DNA of 64,000 bases from Pseudoalteromonas luteoviolacea S2607. GTDB lineage: Bacteria > Pseudomonadota > Gammaproteobacteria > Enterobacterales > Alteromonadaceae. Of this stretch, positions 29,020-37,286 are shown one piece after another (position 1 is the stretch's first letter; every line of letters starts with the position of its first letter). Under the pieces are notes generated by a model. It worked only from the letters and a program-made list of their open reading frames with translations, made no database searches and had not been told where the DNA came from. The position numbers and the translations under genes were made by a program. The DNA lies in the NCBI RefSeq assembly GCF_001625575.1, contig NZ_AUXV01000056.1, forward strand, positions 1 through 64,000, written 5' to 3'.

Positions 29020-29907
29020 ATGAAGTTAATAAGCAGTTTAATCGTTTTACTATTTTTTACGACAGGTTGTGTGACAAACAATGAGCACCTGAGTCGTACA
29101 TCAAATCAAGAAAAACTCCGTGCGGAAGATTCAATCTTGGTCAAAGATATTGTTTTTGAAAGCGAAGGCGTAAAATTATCAGGGAACATATTTATACCAA
29201 AATATCCGCAAGCTGCAGTAGTGTTAGTGCATGGCTCTGATCCGGTACCACGTATGACGGAGTTAGCAGAGTTACTAGCTAAGAATGATTTATTGGTTTT
29301 GACGTATGACAAGCGTGGAGTTGGGGAGTCGGGTGGTGTTTATGTTGGGCCTCAGGTTGGGACCAATAATATCAGTATTGATAATTTAACGCTCTTAGCA
29401 AAAGACGCAAGTGCAGCAATAAATGTTATTCATCAAAATAACAAAGAGTTGTCTATTGGCCTTGTTGGCGCGAGCCAAGCTGGCTGGATTATTCCAATCG
29501 CCGCAGTCGAAAATCCATTAGTAGAATTTATGGTGCTATTTAGTAGCCCTACAATCACCACTTTAGAGCAACTTAGATTTCAATTCTATACCAATGGTAG
29601 AGAAGATTTTTGGGAAAATCATACGGATAAGGATGCGCTTGAGCATACTAAAAATGATCCAGATAGATACCAGTTTAAAGCCACAGATCCAAAAGATTTT
29701 TTGAATGACCTATCGATACCAGGGCTTTGGCTTTTTGGAGAAAAAGATATACAGGTTCCAGTCAAAATGTGTATGGAGGAACTTAATGTGCTCAAGGCCA
29801 CGGGTAAACCATTTGAATATGTCCTGTTTCCATCGCTAGGACACAATACTAATAAAACCGAGCCACTAGATGTTGCCACACATTGGATAAAACAAAAAGT
29901 TAACTAG
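29020..29907 (+). CDS. Alpha/beta-hydrolase lipoprotein
   Basis: 295 residues when started at ATG 29020, which has AAGGAG 10 nt upstream and begins a proper lipoprotein signal (lipobox TTGC, cysteine at residue 17); the longer frame from 28951 adds 23 residues without signal character. Hydrolase features: VLVHGSDPVPR oxyanion region, TYDKRGVGESGG, nucleophile GASQAGW, acid in FGEKDIQVPV and base in LGHNTN. Resembles the BAAT/EstA-type esterases. Last host gene before the phage remnant. Confidence 0.82.
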   Translation: MKLISSLIVLLFFTTGCVTNNEHLSRTSNQEKLRAEDSILVKDIVFESEGVKLSGNIFIPKYPQAAVVLVHGSDPVPRMTELAELLAKNDLLVLTYDKRGVGESGGVYVGPQVGTNNISIDNLTLLAKDASAAINVIHQNNKELSIGLVGASQAGWIIPIAAVENPLVEFMVLFSSPTITTLEQLRFQFYTNGREDFWENHTDKDALEHTKNDPDRYQFKATDPKDFLNDLSIPGLWLFGEKDIQVPVKMCMEELNVLKATGKPFEYVLFPSLGHNTNKTEPLDVATHWIKQKVN

Positions 29908-30009
29908 CAGCGGTTAAACTGGGCAGTAGCAAGCTTATGTTTAAATTTCGTAACGAGCTAGGCTATTTGATTAATAGTAAGACGTACAGTGCTGATTACC
30001 AACTCATAA

Positions 30010-30276
30010 TAGGTCGATTTCGGCCACCTCACCCAAAATCGCATCACTTTGGGTGTGCAAAGATAAACGAATGCACGCTGCATCGTTTTTATCATTGGCA
30101 GGAATTTCCCCAATGCGACCAAGCATGCCAAGACCAAACCAAGTACGACCTAAAAAGCGCCGCTCACCAACACCGGTATGCAATAACACATCGCCACTTT
30201 TAAACGCCAAGCACACAAAATAACGGGGGCGACACTGGGCAAGCTCAGCCACCAAAGCTCGATTTAACGCTTCCAT
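30010..30276 (-). pseudogene. Truncated phage tail protein (copy of the gene at 55686-56273)
   Basis: Only the first 85-90 codons remain, nearly identical to the start of the intact gene (MEALNRALVAELAQCRPRYF). Homology stops near 30010, which marks the phage-host junction. The ATG overlaps the upstream stop as TAATG, as in the intact copy. Confidence 0.85.
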
Positions 30277-30869
30277 TAAAACGCCTCCCGACCTTTGATT
30301 TTCCAAACCGTCACAAAGCCGTTTTTAACCTGGGCCTCTGCTAAGCCTTGCTTGTTATCTAATAAACGAAACACGCCAGCTGGGCGCTTAAAATAAACAG
30401 GGGTATTACTGCGCATGGGCGATTCAAACTCAAGCGTACACGCCCCATGACTATCCACAACCACATACGCAGTTAACACTTTAAGCTCCGCGTTTTCACC
30501 CACACCAATCTGAATACGGTTACCGGCTTTGGCATACACCCCGTTCACAGGCAAACCAGACACATTCAACACATTGCCATCTTGATAAGGCTCTACAACA
30601 CGGGCAAAACTATCTAACTCATCCTGTAAAAACCGATAATCAAAACACAAGAACTTGCCAACTGAACCGCGGCACTTGGCCAAGAACGCATCCAGTGCCA
30701 AGGCATCGGCCTCTAAAACATTGGCAAGCTCAATCTCAAACTCCCAATACGCCCCCTCAAGGTCATACACCTCAGAGGCACTATTGGTTTTACTCACGTG
30801 CAAATGACTATTGGGAACCAGCCGAAAAATGCAACGTTTTGGGGGCTTAGGTAGGGGAAGGTGCTCCAT
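30276..30869 (-). CDS. Phage tail protein, second copy (remnant I)
   Basis: 197 residues, an almost identical copy of the 201-residue tail protein at 56273-56878; it lacks four residues after SPMR through an in-frame 12-bp deletion. Still an open frame, but orphaned from most of its operon, so probably not functional as a virion protein. The 80 bp upstream (to about 30950) also match prophage II before the cargo begins. Confidence 0.8.
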   Translation of the reverse strand: MEHLPLPKPPKRCIFRLVPNSHLHVSKTNSASEVYDLEGAYWEFEIELANVLEADALALDAFLAKCRGSVGKFLCFDYRFLQDELDSFARVVEPYQDGNVLNVSGLPVNGVYAKAGNRIQIGVGENAELKVLTAYVVVDSHGACTLEFESPMRSNTPVYFKRPAGVFRLLDNKQGLAEAQVKNGFVTVWKIKGREAF

Positions 30870-31070
30870 ATTTTTTATCGCTCTTTGCTTTACTGTGTGA
30901 GCGAGTTTAAAAAATTAGGAGCGAGAGTTTAGGTGGTAAATGTTTTACAAGAACTGCTTGTGTAGAGTTTTTGTTTAGATTAAATTTACATAAATATTAA
31001 TTTTTAGTAGTTCGAAAGGTCAATTTAACTCTTACTTCTACTTCCAATATTTAAAAGGAAATTACCTTCG

Positions 31071-31550
31071 ATGACAAATATTCTCCCAAAGGAATTAGAG
31101 AGAAAGGTTTGGCATGTCACAAGTCTTGAAAACGCGAAAAAAATAATAGCTCATGGGAGCATTATTGCTAACCCTGATATACCAGAATCAGAGCGCTGGG
31201 GCGGCAGTTGCGAGAGCGTTCACCCGTTTGCGCGAAGCATCAATGGAATAAGCCTATTTGACCTTCGTCAAGAGAAAGCGTTAAAGAAACATCCGCTTAG
31301 CTACTTTAAACCAATGAATCTAAAAGCTCCCACAACCATTTGGTTTGAAGTGGATACTTTAGCTTTATCTGGCAACTTTCTTTCCCCTGAAGAAGCCCTA
31401 ACTAAAAAGAGAAAGTTAGAGTCATATCGCCAATATATATTGGATCTTGAGGCTATTAGTCTATGCCCAATTGAAATGAGGCATATTAAGTCGGTGTTTG
31501 CTTTAGGAAAGCAAGGTAAGCTCTCTAAACTGAGCTTCAAAAGTCTTTGA
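31071..31550 (+). CDS. Cargo protein, possible ADP-ribosyltransferase-like fold
   Basis: 159 residues. The N-terminus VWHVTSLENAKKIIAHGSIIANPDI has the His-x-Thr-Ser / helix / Gly pattern that opens DarT/DUF4433 and related ADP-ribosyltransferase folds, and ARSINGISLFDLR resembles the following strand region of those families. No complete NAD-binding or catalytic set can be proven, so the assignment is tentative. It starts the plus-strand cargo block between tail genes of remnant I and is followed 31 bp on by a DUF2971 gene. Confidence 0.55.
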   Translation: MTNILPKELERKVWHVTSLENAKKIIAHGSIIANPDIPESERWGGSCESVHPFARSINGISLFDLRQEKALKKHPLSYFKPMNLKAPTTIWFEVDTLALSGNFLSPEEALTKKRKLESYRQYILDLEAISLCPIEMRHIKSVFALGKQGKLSKLSFKSL

Positions 31551-31581
31551 AATGTATAAGAAATTCAGTTGAGGATTATTT

Positions 31582-32334
31582 GTGAAAGTTTATAAGTACT
31601 TACCACTCACCGATGGTTCGAAGTGCATTTTGACCGACGGCACTATGAAGTTTAGCCACCATTCAGAATTTAACGACCCCTTTGATTGTAAATTAGTATA
31701 CGACATTGAGAAGTCTATGGAGTATTTAAAGTCTCGCCCCGATTTACTTAAGGAAGCCGGCAGACGTCTAAAGCTTACTCCTGCACAGAGGTTAGCTAAG
31801 AAAAAACAAATGGAACACAGCATAAGGCGCTCTTTGGAAAGCGGTGAATTCCACAATAGCGTTATCGAAAATGTCGGAATTTGTTGTCTTACTAAGAAGC
31901 CTGACAATATTTTGATGTGGTCGCATTACGCAGATAACCATAAAGGGGTTGCTATAGAGTTCAATGTCAATGATGCGTCTAATAATATCAATATGGCCAA
32001 TATTGAGGAGAAACTTTTTGGTTGGGATATTGAGTACACTGACTATATGCCGAAAATTATTGCCGGAGCAAGAGATTTCGATACAGTAAAAGATGTATTT
32101 TTGAAGAAATCACTTGAATGGGCTTACGAAGCTGAATATCGAGTATTGTCCATGAAGAAAGGTCCAGGAATTCACCGGTTTGACCAACAACTAATATCCA
32201 GAGTTATAGCTGGGGTTAATATGCCAGAAAAAGATTTTCTCGAACTTTACAGATTGATCAACAAAACTGGTTTGAAAATAGAACTAGTTAGAGCAAAAAT
32301 GTCAAAAACTAAGTATCAGATTCTAGTAACTTAA
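31582..32334 (+). CDS. DUF2971 family protein
   Basis: 250 residues with the family marks FSHHSEFNDPFDCKL near the N-terminus, CCLTKKPDNILMWSHYADNH and KGVAIEF in the middle, and WAYEAEYRVLS later. DUF2971 proteins are often found in defence islands and phage cargo; their activity is not established. The start is GTG with GAGGA upstream. Spacing to the preceding gene suggests one operon. Confidence 0.85.
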   Translation: MKVYKYLPLTDGSKCILTDGTMKFSHHSEFNDPFDCKLVYDIEKSMEYLKSRPDLLKEAGRRLKLTPAQRLAKKKQMEHSIRRSLESGEFHNSVIENVGICCLTKKPDNILMWSHYADNHKGVAIEFNVNDASNNINMANIEEKLFGWDIEYTDYMPKIIAGARDFDTVKDVFLKKSLEWAYEAEYRVLSMKKGPGIHRFDQQLISRVIAGVNMPEKDFLELYRLINKTGLKIELVRAKMSKTKYQILVT

Positions 32335-32409
32335 CAAGAGCTCCTAACGTTTGTGCAATAAAATTATAAGTTCTCGGAAGTTAACTATCGATTTATGAGG
32401 ATATATGTA

Positions 32410-32538
32410 ATGGCATTATTTGAATTTCGAGCAATTGGCAATATAGTGTACGCAATAAACATGTCATTTAATAAAAGACCCTTTGTACTCAATATAGTGA
32501 ACTTAATGCCCTCTGGAGGGGCTTATCTTACACTGTAA
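32410..32538 (+). CDS. Mini-ORF in the cargo block
   Basis: 42 codons from ATG 32410, with GAGGA 8 nt upstream. The product is moderately hydrophobic and ends LMPSGGAYLTL. It ends 12 bp before the next cargo gene. Could be a leader peptide, a small toxin or antitoxin, or a chance frame. Confidence 0.35.
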   Translation: MALFEFRAIGNIVYAINMSFNKRPFVLNIVNLMPSGGAYLTL

Positions 32539-32550
32539 GGAAGAGTACAT

Positions 32551-33825
32551 ATGGAAAGTGACGAAAAAGTCATTGAGAAATTGAACTTACACCATGTTGG
32601 TTCTTTTCAAGACTCTTTAATTAGCAGAAAAGAGTCTATAGAAGAAACAATCGAGCTTCTAAAAGTTGAGGAAAGCTACAGTAAAAATATTAATTTATTC
32701 AATAGAACAACCAATTTATATCGCTCGACTCAAGAAGTACTAAACCCCTTAAGAGAGAGTATGATTAGGAATTCTTGCTTTACTCATGTCGAGATACTGC
32801 ATAAGTCATCATCATTAGGCTTGCCTTATCAAATATTTGCAAAACACAAAAATGGACAAGAAATATTTTTTGATGGTTTATCATACCGTATAAAAACAGA
32901 GATAAAGCAAGATAAATTCAAACTCAACGACATAAACAAACTTGCCGGATACCCAAACAGAGAAGACAATGTTGTGCGTGATCTTGAGTCTTCGCTTAGA
33001 GAAGTACTTCCAAATTTACCTGAAATGACATATTCAATGTATAGCTTTTACACTTGTTACGTAGGTGACTGGGAAATGCTGGGCATTACTAATAAGGGAC
33101 AAGCTCAATTACATTTGTCTGTTAATGATGAGAATATTGTAACCCTTACAGCTTTAAAGTACTCAAAAGTTGGTAAGGAATATGACCTTTTTATAGGAGA
33201 TGAAAAGGCTATTCTTGAAATGAATAGCCACCACTTATTTTACATTAGAGAGTATGAAAGGTTCTCAAACCATATAGACCATTTGAGAAGTAAAATTGAG
33301 CAAGCATCTTCATGTGCATCAGATACAATGTATGATATTACAAAGTCATTCCTGAAATTTGTACCAAAATATAACTCTTGGAACAAATCAAAACCTCAAA
33401 TAAGAAAGATGTACAGTATCAAAAAGAAAATATCAAAATACAATCTTCTTTCTGAGACACTGCAAAAAATAGTAAAAAATAATTCAGCAACAAGAAATGC
33501 TCCCAAGCAAATTTGGTTTGAAGAAGAACCTGATAGCGAATGGATGCAATCTTACTGGTGTAGTAACTTCTTTCATGCTGAACTGGATAATAATGAAATA
33601 AAAAACCTTAATAGTGAGCCGTCGAAACCCCTGTTCTCTTTTTCAGTGGATGAAGTATGCAATAAAGTAGAGCTGTTGAATAAAGAAGTTGATCGAACAA
33701 TTAATGAAATAAGAGATTTGTTGTCAGCAATTCAAACTGAGTTTTCTATGTATGCTGTTTGGCTAGCAATAGGAGCAGTTATAGTTTCAGTATTATTTGG
33801 ATTAATAAGTAGCAGTTTACAATAG
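32551..33825 (+). CDS. Cargo protein with C-terminal membrane anchor, unknown
   Basis: 424 residues with a strong TAAGGA ribosome binding site. Helical N-terminus (about 1-70), a central mixed domain (75-235) with YTCYVGDWEMLG, a long Lys-rich helical region (240-330), then coiled coil (370-395) and one terminal membrane helix (about 398-419, YAVWLAIGAVIVSVLFGLIS). The tail-anchored layout recalls membrane-acting effectors of abortive-infection systems, but no family is recognised. Last gene of the remnant I cargo. Confidence 0.65.
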   Translation: MESDEKVIEKLNLHHVGSFQDSLISRKESIEETIELLKVEESYSKNINLFNRTTNLYRSTQEVLNPLRESMIRNSCFTHVEILHKSSSLGLPYQIFAKHKNGQEIFFDGLSYRIKTEIKQDKFKLNDINKLAGYPNREDNVVRDLESSLREVLPNLPEMTYSMYSFYTCYVGDWEMLGITNKGQAQLHLSVNDENIVTLTALKYSKVGKEYDLFIGDEKAILEMNSHHLFYIREYERFSNHIDHLRSKIEQASSCASDTMYDITKSFLKFVPKYNSWNKSKPQIRKMYSIKKKISKYNLLSETLQKIVKNNSATRNAPKQIWFEEEPDSEWMQSYWCSNFFHAELDNNEIKNLNSEPSKPLFSFSVDEVCNKVELLNKEVDRTINEIRDLLSAIQTEFSMYAVWLAIGAVIVSVLFGLISSSLQ

Positions 33826-33859
33826 CCATAAGAAGTCATCGAACCGGAAGAAAACCAAT

Positions 33860-34572
33860 CTAACTCACACCTCTGATCGCCCTAAACACAGCCCCACGAG
33901 AGCTAATACTCTCAACAACAACAGCTTCAATCTGCCGAGCAATGTTTGCACCAATCACATTACCTTGCTCGGCGTTTGTTGCACCTTCTACTGTGATCTG
34001 ATTGGTAATATTAAACACCACATTTTGACCTTCTGCTTGGCGGTTGCCTGCGTTGTAGTGTCTGGCCATATGGCTGATTTCGACGCTTTGTTTTGGTGAA
34101 AGGACTCGTTCGCCGCGCTGTAGTACGTAAGTGCACGTAGTCTAGGCCGCCGTGTGCAATACCAGCGGGTTGTTGTGATTTAATCATCCGAACTTGTTGC
34201 ATACCCATGGCAATGGCCGCAGCGGCAGCGGCTGCTCCAAGGGCTGGACCGACGATTGGAATAGGTGCCAATGCCGCAAACGATCCGGTTGCCGATTCAT
34301 AGGTTTTGATTAAGGCTTGGGTTATTGCAAAGGCTTTGTAGAGTTTAAATGCGGTTTTACTTTGTCCTGCCATGGCTTTAAAGCCTGCCGCGCCAAGGCC
34401 AATTACTGCAGAGGTCTTTTCTCGGGCATTTTTCGTCTCCCAGTTTGCAAATTGCATTAAATGTTGTTGCATGGCACCGGAATTACGGGTGCGCGCCTGC
34501 ATCAATCGTTCTTGGTGTGCGTGTTCATCGGCTTCCCTTTGGCTATGGAAGCCTCTGGCCGCGTTTAGTAAT
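33860..34572 (-). pseudogene. Frameshifted 3' end of a tape-measure gene
   Basis: Matches the last 235 or so codons of the intact gene at 59624-62566. The reading frame breaks near 34135, where 15 bp of the intact gene are replaced by 4 bp (net loss 11), giving two overlapping frames (34505-34011 and 34069-33860). The 5' side is cut off at about 34572. Confidence 0.88.
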
Positions 34573-34589
34573 GGGATGAAACTAGGGAA

Positions 34590-34806
34590 ATGCAGGGCGC
34601 TTCAATCCAAAATTTAGTAAGACGCTTTAAATTGACCAGACAAATGATCAACTTAGATGCCGCACCGATTAAAAAGATGGAGTTGAAGTTGTAAAATTAA
34701 ATTCATCCTTCGTTGTTTGGTGTGAGGACTGCTTTCATTGATTCTTACTTGAGTATGGCTTATCAGATTTTATTTTCGCGAAGGCAAAAATGTTCGAAAA
34801 CAAACT
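34590..34806 (+). repeat. Decayed copy of the Mor 3' end and its downstream region
   Basis: Similar to 36364-36612: the HTH part of Mor (CAGGGCGCTTC...GACCAGACAAATGATCAA), the stop codon, then a shared non-coding stretch with a hairpin (ATTTTCG / CGAAAAT in the better copy). Internal deletions make it non-coding. Together with 36364-36612 it forms a direct repeat around the first cassette unit. Confidence 0.75.
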
Positions 34807-34874
34807 CCCGCCCTAACTCATTCTTGGACATAAACGCGTTAGAGAGGAAGGGGCAGTGTACCAGTAGCGGTAGT

Positions 34875-34966
34875 TCTTAACGCCCCACTAAGCGGCTGCT
34901 AAAATTGTGTAGGCAAGCGGAACCGAGCAAGCTGTTAGCAGTCCCGTCTTAAGCAACTTGTTAGGT
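34875..34966 (-). other. Integron attC site B
   Basis: On the minus strand it begins ACCTAACAAGTTGCTTAAG and ends CGCTTAGTGGGGCGTTAAG, with an internal inverted repeat CTGCTAA / TTAGCAG. These are the outer and inner boxes of an attC hairpin. The stop codon of the preceding cassette gene (ends 34961) lies inside the outer box, as is common. Confidence 0.65.
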
Positions 34967-35293
34967 GTATAAACCACCAGTCCTTTTAAATAAAAATATA
35001 AAAAACAATACAATAGAAATAATTGTAGATAAAGGTAAAAGTAATATTAAAGGGATGAAATTAATAGAGCCATTTAAGTAAAAAAGATATAAAACTAACG
35101 TAGTAATTGCTAACAATAAAAATTGAAAAAAAGTCGCTTTAAATCCCAATTTTATAATAAGTAAGAAATTAATATTTTTTTTAACTAGTTTGGAATGCAA
35201 AAAACCAAATAAACAGGTTATGAAAGAAACCATAATTATAGGGAAAAAAGTAAATAGTGCAAACGATACATTTTTAAAAGTGGCTACATCCAT
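34961..35293 (-). CDS. Cassette gene B: small membrane protein
   Basis: 110 residues, very hydrophobic, four predicted helices (about 8-28, 40-60, 62-78, 80-102). The ATG lies 12 bp from the attC A crossover point and the stop falls inside attC B, the normal layout of a mobile gene cassette. Strongly AT-rich, unlike the tail genes. No family recognised. Confidence 0.7.
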   Translation of the reverse strand: MDVATFKNVSFALFTFFPIIMVSFITCLFGFLHSKLVKKNINFLLIIKLGFKATFFQFLLLAITTLVLYLFYLNGSINFIPLILLLPLSTIISIVLFFIFLFKRTGGLYT

Positions 35294-35304
35294 GCCTAAA
35301 ATAC

Positions 35305-35400
35305 ACTTAACGCTCGATTAATGGGTAAAAATTGTGGGCTAAAATTGAGCGAAGCGAGTAGCCCGCAAGCTTTTTATCCCAGTTGAATTGCTTGTTAGGT
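35305..35400 (-). other. Integron attC site A
   Basis: On the minus strand: outer box ACCTAAC (35400-35394), inner text AAGCAATTCAACTGGG, a long inverted repeat (GGGATAAAAAGC / GGGTAAAAATT and GCGGGCTA / TAGCCC in the plus reading), then TTAATCGAGCGTTAAGT with outer box GTTAAGT (35311-35305). Both boxes fit RYYYAAC / GTTRRRY. 96 bp, normal size. Confidence 0.75.
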
Positions 35401-35727
35401 GTTTTCTTCAAAAATATCTATTACATGGCAAGCTTGAAAAGTGACAAGTTGTCCGCAATGCACACAATCGCTGCCAGTAGGATCATTATCTAATTTGCCT
35501 TGATAGTAATTAGGATATACGTCTGTGATTTGTACCCACATGCGCTCAACCGAGACTTCATCAGAACCTATAGTCTCTTCCATTCTGAAAATTAGCTTTA
35601 CCAAATAGCCTACTTTAAGAGATTCCCTGACTTCTTTTTCAGGAATCCAGAATGTGCTCGTGTATTCCTTATTTAACTCTTCTCCATTATCCAATTGATA
35701 ATGATCTTTTTCATAGGTTGGCAGCAC
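35395..35727 (-). CDS. Cassette gene A: DUF2314-like protein
   Basis: 110 residues when started at the GTG at 35727, which has GAGGG 8 nt upstream; the frame is open to a TTG at 35754, but that start lies in the recombination core. The C-terminal half (ERMWVQITDVYPNYYQGKLD, NDP, then GQLVTFQACHVIDIFEE) resembles DUF2314-type proteins, which bind or modify unknown targets and often appear as immunity-like genes. The stop lies in attC A. Confidence 0.65.
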   Translation of the reverse strand: MLPTYEKDHYQLDNGEELNKEYTSTFWIPEKEVRESLKVGYLVKLIFRMEETIGSDEVSVERMWVQITDVYPNYYQGKLDNDPTGSDCVHCGQLVTFQACHVIDIFEENT

Positions 35728-35745
35728 TATCAAAACCCTCGAAAC

Positions 35746-35752
35746 ACCTAAC
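35746..35752 (-). other. Cassette insertion core site
   Basis: ACCTAAC on the plus strand (GTTAGGT on the minus strand) is an attC/attI-type core. Homology with prophage II resumes exactly at the AAC of this core (AACAATTTAATATCGACC at 35750 and 38297), which is where integron integrase would have joined the cassette. Confidence 0.65.
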
Positions 35753-35762
35753 AATTTAATAT

Positions 35763-35884
35763 CGACCCAATGGGTCGTTTATCTGATTAGCCCAGTTTTA
35801 ACATAAATAATAACATGTTGCTACATATCATAATTTTATGGTTCTGTTGTTTTACCAAATATATAATTACGACCTATTGGATCG
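35763..35884. promoter_or_regulatory. Paired operator-like palindromes (remnant copy)
   Basis: CGACCCAATGGGTCG at 35763-35777 (perfect) and CGACCTATTGGATCG at 35870-35884 (imperfect), 107 bp apart start to start. The same pair with the same spacing lies upstream of the intact lysozyme. Likely sites for a phage regulator of the late or cargo promoters. Confidence 0.6.
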
Positions 35885-36065
35885 TTTCCATGACTACAGG
35901 GGCAAGTTGCTAGTTAAGGAGCTAAAACGAGGGTTGCGGCTGCCAAATTTTTAATTTAGCCTAATACATCGGCTTTACTTCAAAGCACCGTAAAACATTT
36001 TACACCTAACTTCCCACTCCCAATTTGCCAGACTAGCCATGTGATCAACCACATGTGGAAATGGC

Positions 36066-36161
36066 ATGGAAAAACTAAAACAACAACTCATTAACCATGA
36101 AGGATACGAGCATAAAGTGTATGTTTGCCCGGGTTGCTACCAATCGATAGGGGTTGGATGA
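36066..36161 (+). pseudogene. 5' stub of phage lysozyme
   Basis: 31 codons (MEKLKQQLINHEGYEHKVYV then CPGCYQSIGVG and stop), nearly identical to the start of the intact lysozyme at 38633. It runs directly into Mor sequence, marking a recombination joint near 36158. Confidence 0.85.
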
Positions 36162-36501
36162 TGCAGTAAAAGCCTTAAGTGAAGAGCAGGGCAACTTGTT
36201 TTTTATTCCCGATACGCCAACGCCTAATCACGAGTTTTGTAAGCGGTTTAGCGTTGATATGGCAAGGGCGTTATCTAACCATGCGGGTAGTACTTACCAA
36301 ATACCAAAGTTGGACAAGATTTTAATCCAGCTACGAAACATTAAGATAAGACAGGAGTTTAAGCAGGGCGCTTCAGTCCAAAATTTAGTAAGACGCTATA
36401 AGTTGACCAGACAAATGATCAACTTAATAGTGACCTCCGAAGCCGAGGGCGCACCGATTTTAGTTGGCGATGCGCACAAGCAGATGGAGTTGAAGTTGTA
36501 G
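36154..36501 (+). pseudogene. 5'-truncated Mor-family late activator
   Basis: 115 codons readable from a TTG. Mor/C proteins of Mu-like phages are DNA-binding activators of middle and late promoters. Recognisable parts: LSEEQGNLFFIPDTP (dimerisation strand region) and the C-terminal HTH EFKQGASVQNLVRRYKLTRQ. About 30 N-terminal residues expected in the family are missing, replaced by the lysozyme stub joint, and no ribosome binding site fits the TTG. It may still be expressed in part, but I regard it as broken. Confidence 0.7.
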
Positions 36502-36629
36502 GTTTGTGATCAGCCTTCGTTGTTAGGTGTGGGGGCTGGTTTTATTGATTCTTGAGTATGGCTTATCAGATTTTATTTTCGTGAAGGCGAAAATGTTCGA
36601 AAGCAGATTCCAGCATTTTATGGGCTAAT

Positions 36630-36705
36630 AAAGCTTTGCTATAATTGCTAGCGCAGCGAACCAAGCCAAGCGTTATTAGTCCGCGCTGATTTGTTTGTTG
36701 TGTGC
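36630..36705 (-). other. Truncated attC-like site C
   Basis: On the minus strand, after the stop codon at 36709: ACACAACAAACAAATCAGCG, then a hairpin GGACTAATAACGCTT / AAAGCTTTATTAGCCC. The terminal GCGTTRRRY box is absent, so one end looks cut off at the junction with the Mor downstream region. Confidence 0.45.
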
Positions 36706-36708
36706 TGC

Positions 36709-37191
36709 TTAGTACTCTAGTGCTTTAGAGTATTTATTTCTCCATAGTTGGTCTTGAGCCTTGGCTTTAATTTTTCGATTAATACCTTTTTCAAGAACCT
36801 CATCAACGACACTGTTAGGTATAAACAACTCGTGCGACTGAAAAGCCTCTAACTCAACAGGGAAATTGTGTTCAACGCCGTACGATGACGGATAGCAATG
36901 CACCCACCCTAAAGAATTGGACCAATTTCTATATTTTATAAAATGAAGTAACTTTTTAAGTATTGATTGCTTCTCAGATTGATACAATAAGACCAAGCCA
37001 GCTAAATGAATTTTGTGAGAAGAATGATTCCTTACTATGACGTAAATACCTTCCACATATTCTCCGTCCTTTTCTTCTATCCCATGCAGTAAATCAACCT
37101 TAAATTTAGGTGTTGCTTTAGCAATGTTCCAAACAAACACGAGAGTTGAAAGGCAGGCTGCGTAAATTGCTAATATTTCCGTAATCTTCAA
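36709..37191 (-). CDS. Cassette-like gene: membrane-anchored hypothetical protein
   Basis: 160 residues, TTG start supported by AAGGAG 6 nt upstream. One N-terminal membrane helix (about 5-22, ILAIYAACLSTLVFVWNIA) then a soluble beta-rich domain with YVIVRNHSSHKIHLAGLVL and HELFIPNSVVDEVLEKG. Such single-helix proteins with an NHS-type beta-sandwich are frequent cassette or defence-island genes of unknown role. It is followed by the attC-like site C. Confidence 0.65.
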   Translation of the reverse strand: MKITEILAIYAACLSTLVFVWNIAKATPKFKVDLLHGIEEKDGEYVEGIYVIVRNHSSHKIHLAGLVLLYQSEKQSILKKLLHFIKYRNWSNSLGWVHCYPSSYGVEHNFPVELEAFQSHELFIPNSVVDEVLEKGINRKIKAKAQDQLWRNKYSKALEY

Positions 37192-37286
37192 TGTAGCTCC
37201 TTAAAGCACATACCGCCCCAAGCAGCGGTGAGGAACACTGCCGGGCTTTTTGCCCACGAAGTAGGTTAGAAAAAGGCGCGCCAATG

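Larger units (their letters stand above)
30010..36161. mobile_element. Prophage remnant I (Mu-like siphophage type)
   Basis: Several blocks repeat parts of prophage II: 30010-30950 matches about 56010-56955, 33875-34572 matches the tape-measure 3' end at 59640-60345, and 35749-36158 matches 38299-38724. Between the blocks lie a cargo block (31071-33825) and two integron-type cassettes (34875-35752). The left border with host DNA is near 30010, inside a tail gene. Breaks, a frameshift and deletions show the copy is decayed; no transposase or repressor is present. Confidence 0.8.

Noticed and set aside
29937..30203. Plus-strand frame over the phage junction
   Set aside because: It is the opposite strand of the truncated tail gene that matches 56010-56273 and has no ribosome binding site.
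34806..34870. Another truncated attC left of site B
   Set aside because: Text such as CTAACGCG and GTTAGGG is present, but the boxes do not fit the consensus and no hairpin could be drawn.
37192..37286. A further attC site between the 330- and 160-residue genes
   Set aside because: The end GCGGTATGTGC is only slightly like an attC end and the other box is not found; only a small GGGC/GCCC hairpin is clear.
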